A stretch of 64,000 bases of DNA from Methylomicrobium sp035916875. Its GTDB lineage: Bacteria > Pseudomonadota > Gammaproteobacteria > Methylococcales > Methylomonadaceae. This document shows, one piece after another, positions 61,585 through 64,000 of this stretch. The number at the start of each line of letters is the position of its first letter. Within the stretch, counting starts at the first letter, position 1. The notes under the pieces were generated by a model that was given only the letters and a program-made list of their open reading frames with translations, did no database searches and had not been told where the DNA came from. Location: the NCBI RefSeq assembly GCF_035916875.1, contig NZ_JAXUHN010000073.1:1-64000 (forward strand), in the 5' to 3' direction. The position numbers and the translations under genes are program-made.

Positions 61585-63222
61585 TCAGCTTTTCCGATAT
61601 TGCTTGTAAGCATTGATCAGCGCATTCGTCGAGCTGTCATGGCTACTGATGATCTGATCGTTTTTCAATTCCGGCAAAATTACCTTCGCGAGCACCTTGC
61701 CGAGCTCGACGCCCATTTGATCGAATGAGTTGATATTCCAGATCGCGCCTTGCGTGAAAATCTTATGCTCGTAAAATGCGACCAGCGAGCCCAGGGTTCT
61801 CGGTGTCATCTTCTTAAAAAGAAATGAATTGGACGGCTTGTTGCCTTCAAAAACTTTCGATGCGACCAGTACTGGATCGGCGCGGTCTTCGGGCGACAAT
61901 CTGGCCTTGACTTCGTCTTCGGTTAGGCCGTTCATCAGCGCTTCGGGCTGGGCGAGATAGTTTGAAATCAGAATGTCGTGATGGTCCGGCAAATCATAAT
62001 GGCTGTTCGCTGCCGCCATAAAGTCGCAGGGGATCAGCTTGGTGCCCTGGTGGATCAATTGGAAGAAGGCATGCTGGCCGTTGGTGCCGGGTTGTCCCCA
62101 AATGATCGGGCCGGTGCTGTAATCGACTCTATTGCCCCCCCTGTCGATGCTTTTGCCGTTGCTTTCCATGTCGCCTTGCTGCATATAATCGGAAAAAAAG
62201 CGCATCGACTGGTCATATGGGATCACCGCATGCGAGTCGGCTTCGAAGAAATTGTTGTACCAGATGCCGAGTAAGGCCATGATGACCGGAATGTTTTTAT
62301 CGAACGGTGTATGGCGGAAGTGCAGGTCGGCCTCATGCGCGCCTTGCAGTAACTCCTCGAAATTATCCATGCCGATTTGCAGCGCGATCGACAGGCCGAC
62401 CGCTGACCACAGGGAATAGCGCCCTCCGACCCAGTCCCAGAACTCGAACATGTTTTTGGTGTCGATGCCGAATTTGGCGACATTTTCCCGGTGTGTCGAA
62501 ATTGCAACGAAGTGCTTGGCGATCGCGTCTTCGGACGGGATGCGGTCAAGAAACCAGTTTTTGGCCGATCTGGCATTCATCATGGTTTCCTGAGTATTGA
62601 AAACTTTCGAGGCAACCACGAATAAGGTCGTTTCGGCGCTCAACGGTTGCAGCACTTCGATCAGATCGGTTTGATCCACGTTCGATACATAGTGGACTTT
62701 TAGCTTGTCCGAGCCATAGGGATTCAGCGCCGCCGAAACCATCTTCGGTCCAAGGCCCGAGCCGCCGATGCCGATGCTGACGATGTCGGTGATTGATTTG
62801 CCGGTATGGCCCTTCCATGCGCCCGATCTAACTTCATCGCAGAAGACGCGCATCTTGGCCAGCACACGGTTCACATCCGGCATCACGTCCTGGCCGGCAA
62901 AATAAACCGGGGTATTGCTGCGGTTGCGCAGCGCCGTATGCAGTACCGCGCGGCGTTCGGTTGTGTTGATCATTCCGCCGTTGAACATGGCCTCAATTTT
63001 TTGCTTGAGGCCTTGGGATTCTGCCAACTCGATGAGCAGTGCGACGGTTTCTTCGGTGATGCGGTTTTTGGAGTAATCGAAAATGATGTCATTGAGCTGG
63101 AGAGAGAACTTTTTGAAACGGTCCGGGTCTCTCCTGAAAGCCTCCCTCATCGAATCGTTTTGCACGAGCCGGAAGTGGTTTATGAGCGCGGTCCAGGCTT
63201 TAGAATTAGTCAACGACGACAT
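61585..63222 (-). CDS. pgi: glucose-6-phosphate isomerase
   Basis: 545-residue enzyme interconverting glucose 6-phosphate and fructose 6-phosphate. Signature motifs are DIVSIGIGGSGLGPKMV, FVVASKVFNTQETMMNA, FWDWVGGRYSLWSAVGL and QLIHQGTKLIPCDF. Length is typical (E. coli 549). GGAG lies 10 nt before its ATG. In RuMP-cycle methylotrophs it links fructose 6-phosphate to the oxidative branch. It is convergent with tadA. Confidence 0.98.
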   Translation of the reverse strand: MSSLTNSKAWTALINHFRLVQNDSMREAFRRDPDRFKKFSLQLNDIIFDYSKNRITEETVALLIELAESQGLKQKIEAMFNGGMINTTERRAVLHTALRNRSNTPVYFAGQDVMPDVNRVLAKMRVFCDEVRSGAWKGHTGKSITDIVSIGIGGSGLGPKMVSAALNPYGSDKLKVHYVSNVDQTDLIEVLQPLSAETTLFVVASKVFNTQETMMNARSAKNWFLDRIPSEDAIAKHFVAISTHRENVAKFGIDTKNMFEFWDWVGGRYSLWSAVGLSIALQIGMDNFEELLQGAHEADLHFRHTPFDKNIPVIMALLGIWYNNFFEADSHAVIPYDQSMRFFSDYMQQGDMESNGKSIDRGGNRVDYSTGPIIWGQPGTNGQHAFFQLIHQGTKLIPCDFMAAANSHYDLPDHHDILISNYLAQPEALMNGLTEDEVKARLSPEDRADPVLVASKVFEGNKPSNSFLFKKMTPRTLGSLVAFYEHKIFTQGAIWNINSFDQMGVELGKVLAKVILPELKNDQIISSHDSSTNALINAYKQYRKS

Positions 63223-63425
63223 TTTTTAGGGACTCCAGGGTGAATTATTGGTGTAAGTCTACGAAAATGAGGTGTATATGGCAATAGAACATTGGCAGGG
63301 CAAGTGCGTTTGATTTTTTTACGGCCGGGCGCGATCATCAATGCCTTGAATTTAAGGGTTTTGATGTGCTAGAGTGCTCTGCTGGCAATTGACTTTATTC
63401 GAAATAAGGTTATTTTGGAGAGATC

Positions 63426-63442
63426 AAGCCCTATTAGGGCTT
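63426..63442. other. small hairpin upstream of last gene
   Basis: AAGCCC-TATTA-GGGCTT, followed by GTTGTTT. It could be a weak terminator or a 5' UTR structure; it is 41 bp before the last start codon. Confidence 0.4.
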
Positions 63443-63483
63443 GTTGTTTAAATTATAATAATCTATCAAAACTGGAAGGCATT

Positions 63484-64000
63484 ATGAACAGAGCACATTT
63501 TTTTGCAAAGGGTTTTCTAGGGGGATTAGGCTTGCTGCTGTCGGCAGCGGTTTGGGCGCATGGCGGCGCGGCGGGTACCGATACCGACCAATGCAAATTC
63601 GAACTCGAACCCACCCATTGGATCCATTACACTGCTTATCAGCCCAAATCCTATCCGGCCGAGGAGTTCTGCGGCAAACTTCCAGGTACAAATACCCCGA
63701 CGCAATTGGTTTTCGACTATCAGGACATGAGATACCGGAAAATGTCGATTGAATTTGAAGTGACCAAAGAGCCGGAAGGCACTCGAGTATTTTTCCTGCC
63801 TGCCAGCAAGCATTCGTCCGGCACGGTCAACCTGGATTTGCCGAATGGCGTGCCGGATGCGGGTAAATATCTGATCCATATCACGCTGATTCCTGAGCAA
63901 GATAAGATGGATGTGCGTACACAGGGAGACAGATTGGATGCGCATATGAGCTTCACCGCCGGTACCGGCGCACCGGGTAGCAAATACAGCAACGCGCTGT
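63484..64000 (+). CDS. exported protein, unknown function (3' end outside window)
   Basis: The visible 172 residues are N-terminal. A signal peptide (about 1-25) ends LLSAAVWA, followed by HGGAAG. The mature part is beta-rich with two Cys (QCKFELEPTHWIHYTAY and AEEFCGKLPG), MRYRKMSIEFEVTKEPEG, and DAGKYLIHITLI. The start has GGAAGG 5 nt upstream. The frame is open to the window edge. I do not recognise the family; a periplasmic ligand- or metal-binding domain, possibly followed by a membrane anchor in the missing part, is a guess. Confidence 0.7.
   Translation, partial: MNRAHFFAKGFLGGLGLLLSAAVWAHGGAAGTDTDQCKFELEPTHWIHYTAYQPKSYPAEEFCGKLPGTNTPTQLVFDYQDMRYRKMSIEFEVTKEPEGTRVFFLPASKHSSGTVNLDLPNGVPDAGKYLIHITLIPEQDKMDVRTQGDRLDAHMSFTAGTGAPGSKYSNAL

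Overview
The window looks like chromosome from a gammaproteobacterial methylotroph or methanotroph (Methylococcales-like). This is inferred from gene content. The clearest clue is a tightly coupled pair encoding a (5-formylfuran-3-yl)methyl phosphate synthase (MfnB/DUF556) and a DUF447 protein, families tied to methanofuran/tetrahydromethanopterin C1 metabolism. An orphan exosortase-associated TIGR04073 protein, a PQQ-type sugar dehydrogenase, moderate GC and many intergenic palindromes fit this. No pmo, mxa or mch gene is present, so genus-level placement is not possible.

Layout. 1-4 kb: a small membrane protein, then a Fur-box-controlled feoABC ferrous iron operon on the minus strand. 4-13 kb: fbp, a DUF815 ATPase, the TIGR04073 protein, a DUF3175 protein, cstA-ybdD, a YajR-type MFS transporter, purE-purK and tRNA-Arg(CCT). 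13-20 kb: an HDOD-GAF-GGDEF signalling protein, the DUF447-mfnB pair, miaA, a PAS protein coupled to a signal-less PhnD-like protein, and a 298 bp internally deleted IS3-type element. 20-30 kb: truA, a DUF559 nuclease gene embedded in REP-like palindromes, rlmD with an L,D-transpeptidase, a YdbH/DUF1318 pair, cysM, htpX, a PQQ dehydrogenase and nudF. 30-35 kb: two AT-richer cell-surface genes (an IgGFc-binding/PKD protein and an autotransporter-type barrel).

35-49.4 kb is the main accessory region, a type VI secretion locus ordered tssA-tssB-tssC-hcp-tagJ-tssE-tssF-tssG-clpV. A decayed PP2C phosphatase (PppA-like) lies upstream. Two putative effector genes lie downstream: a cysteine-peptidase-like protein with a C80/caspase-like His/Cys pattern, and an M35 (aspzincin) metallopeptidase overlapping by 4 bp a secreted or lipoprotein gene that may be its immunity partner. 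The membrane complex (TssJKLM) and spike (VgrG/PAAR) are not in the window.

49.4-64 kb returns to a mostly conserved chromosome: a frameshifted molbindin pseudogene, paiB, a palindrome cluster, an integron-cassette-like gene next to folA, asparaginase, clpB behind a good sigma-32 promoter, yidD and a decayed partial copy of it, a PEBP protein, guaB, guaA, tadA and pgi. The last gene is a secreted protein cut by the window end. The best leads for new biology are the two T6SS-linked candidate effectors, the DUF559/palindrome association, the lone cassette-like gene and a family of GGGTT...AACCC intergenic hairpins.
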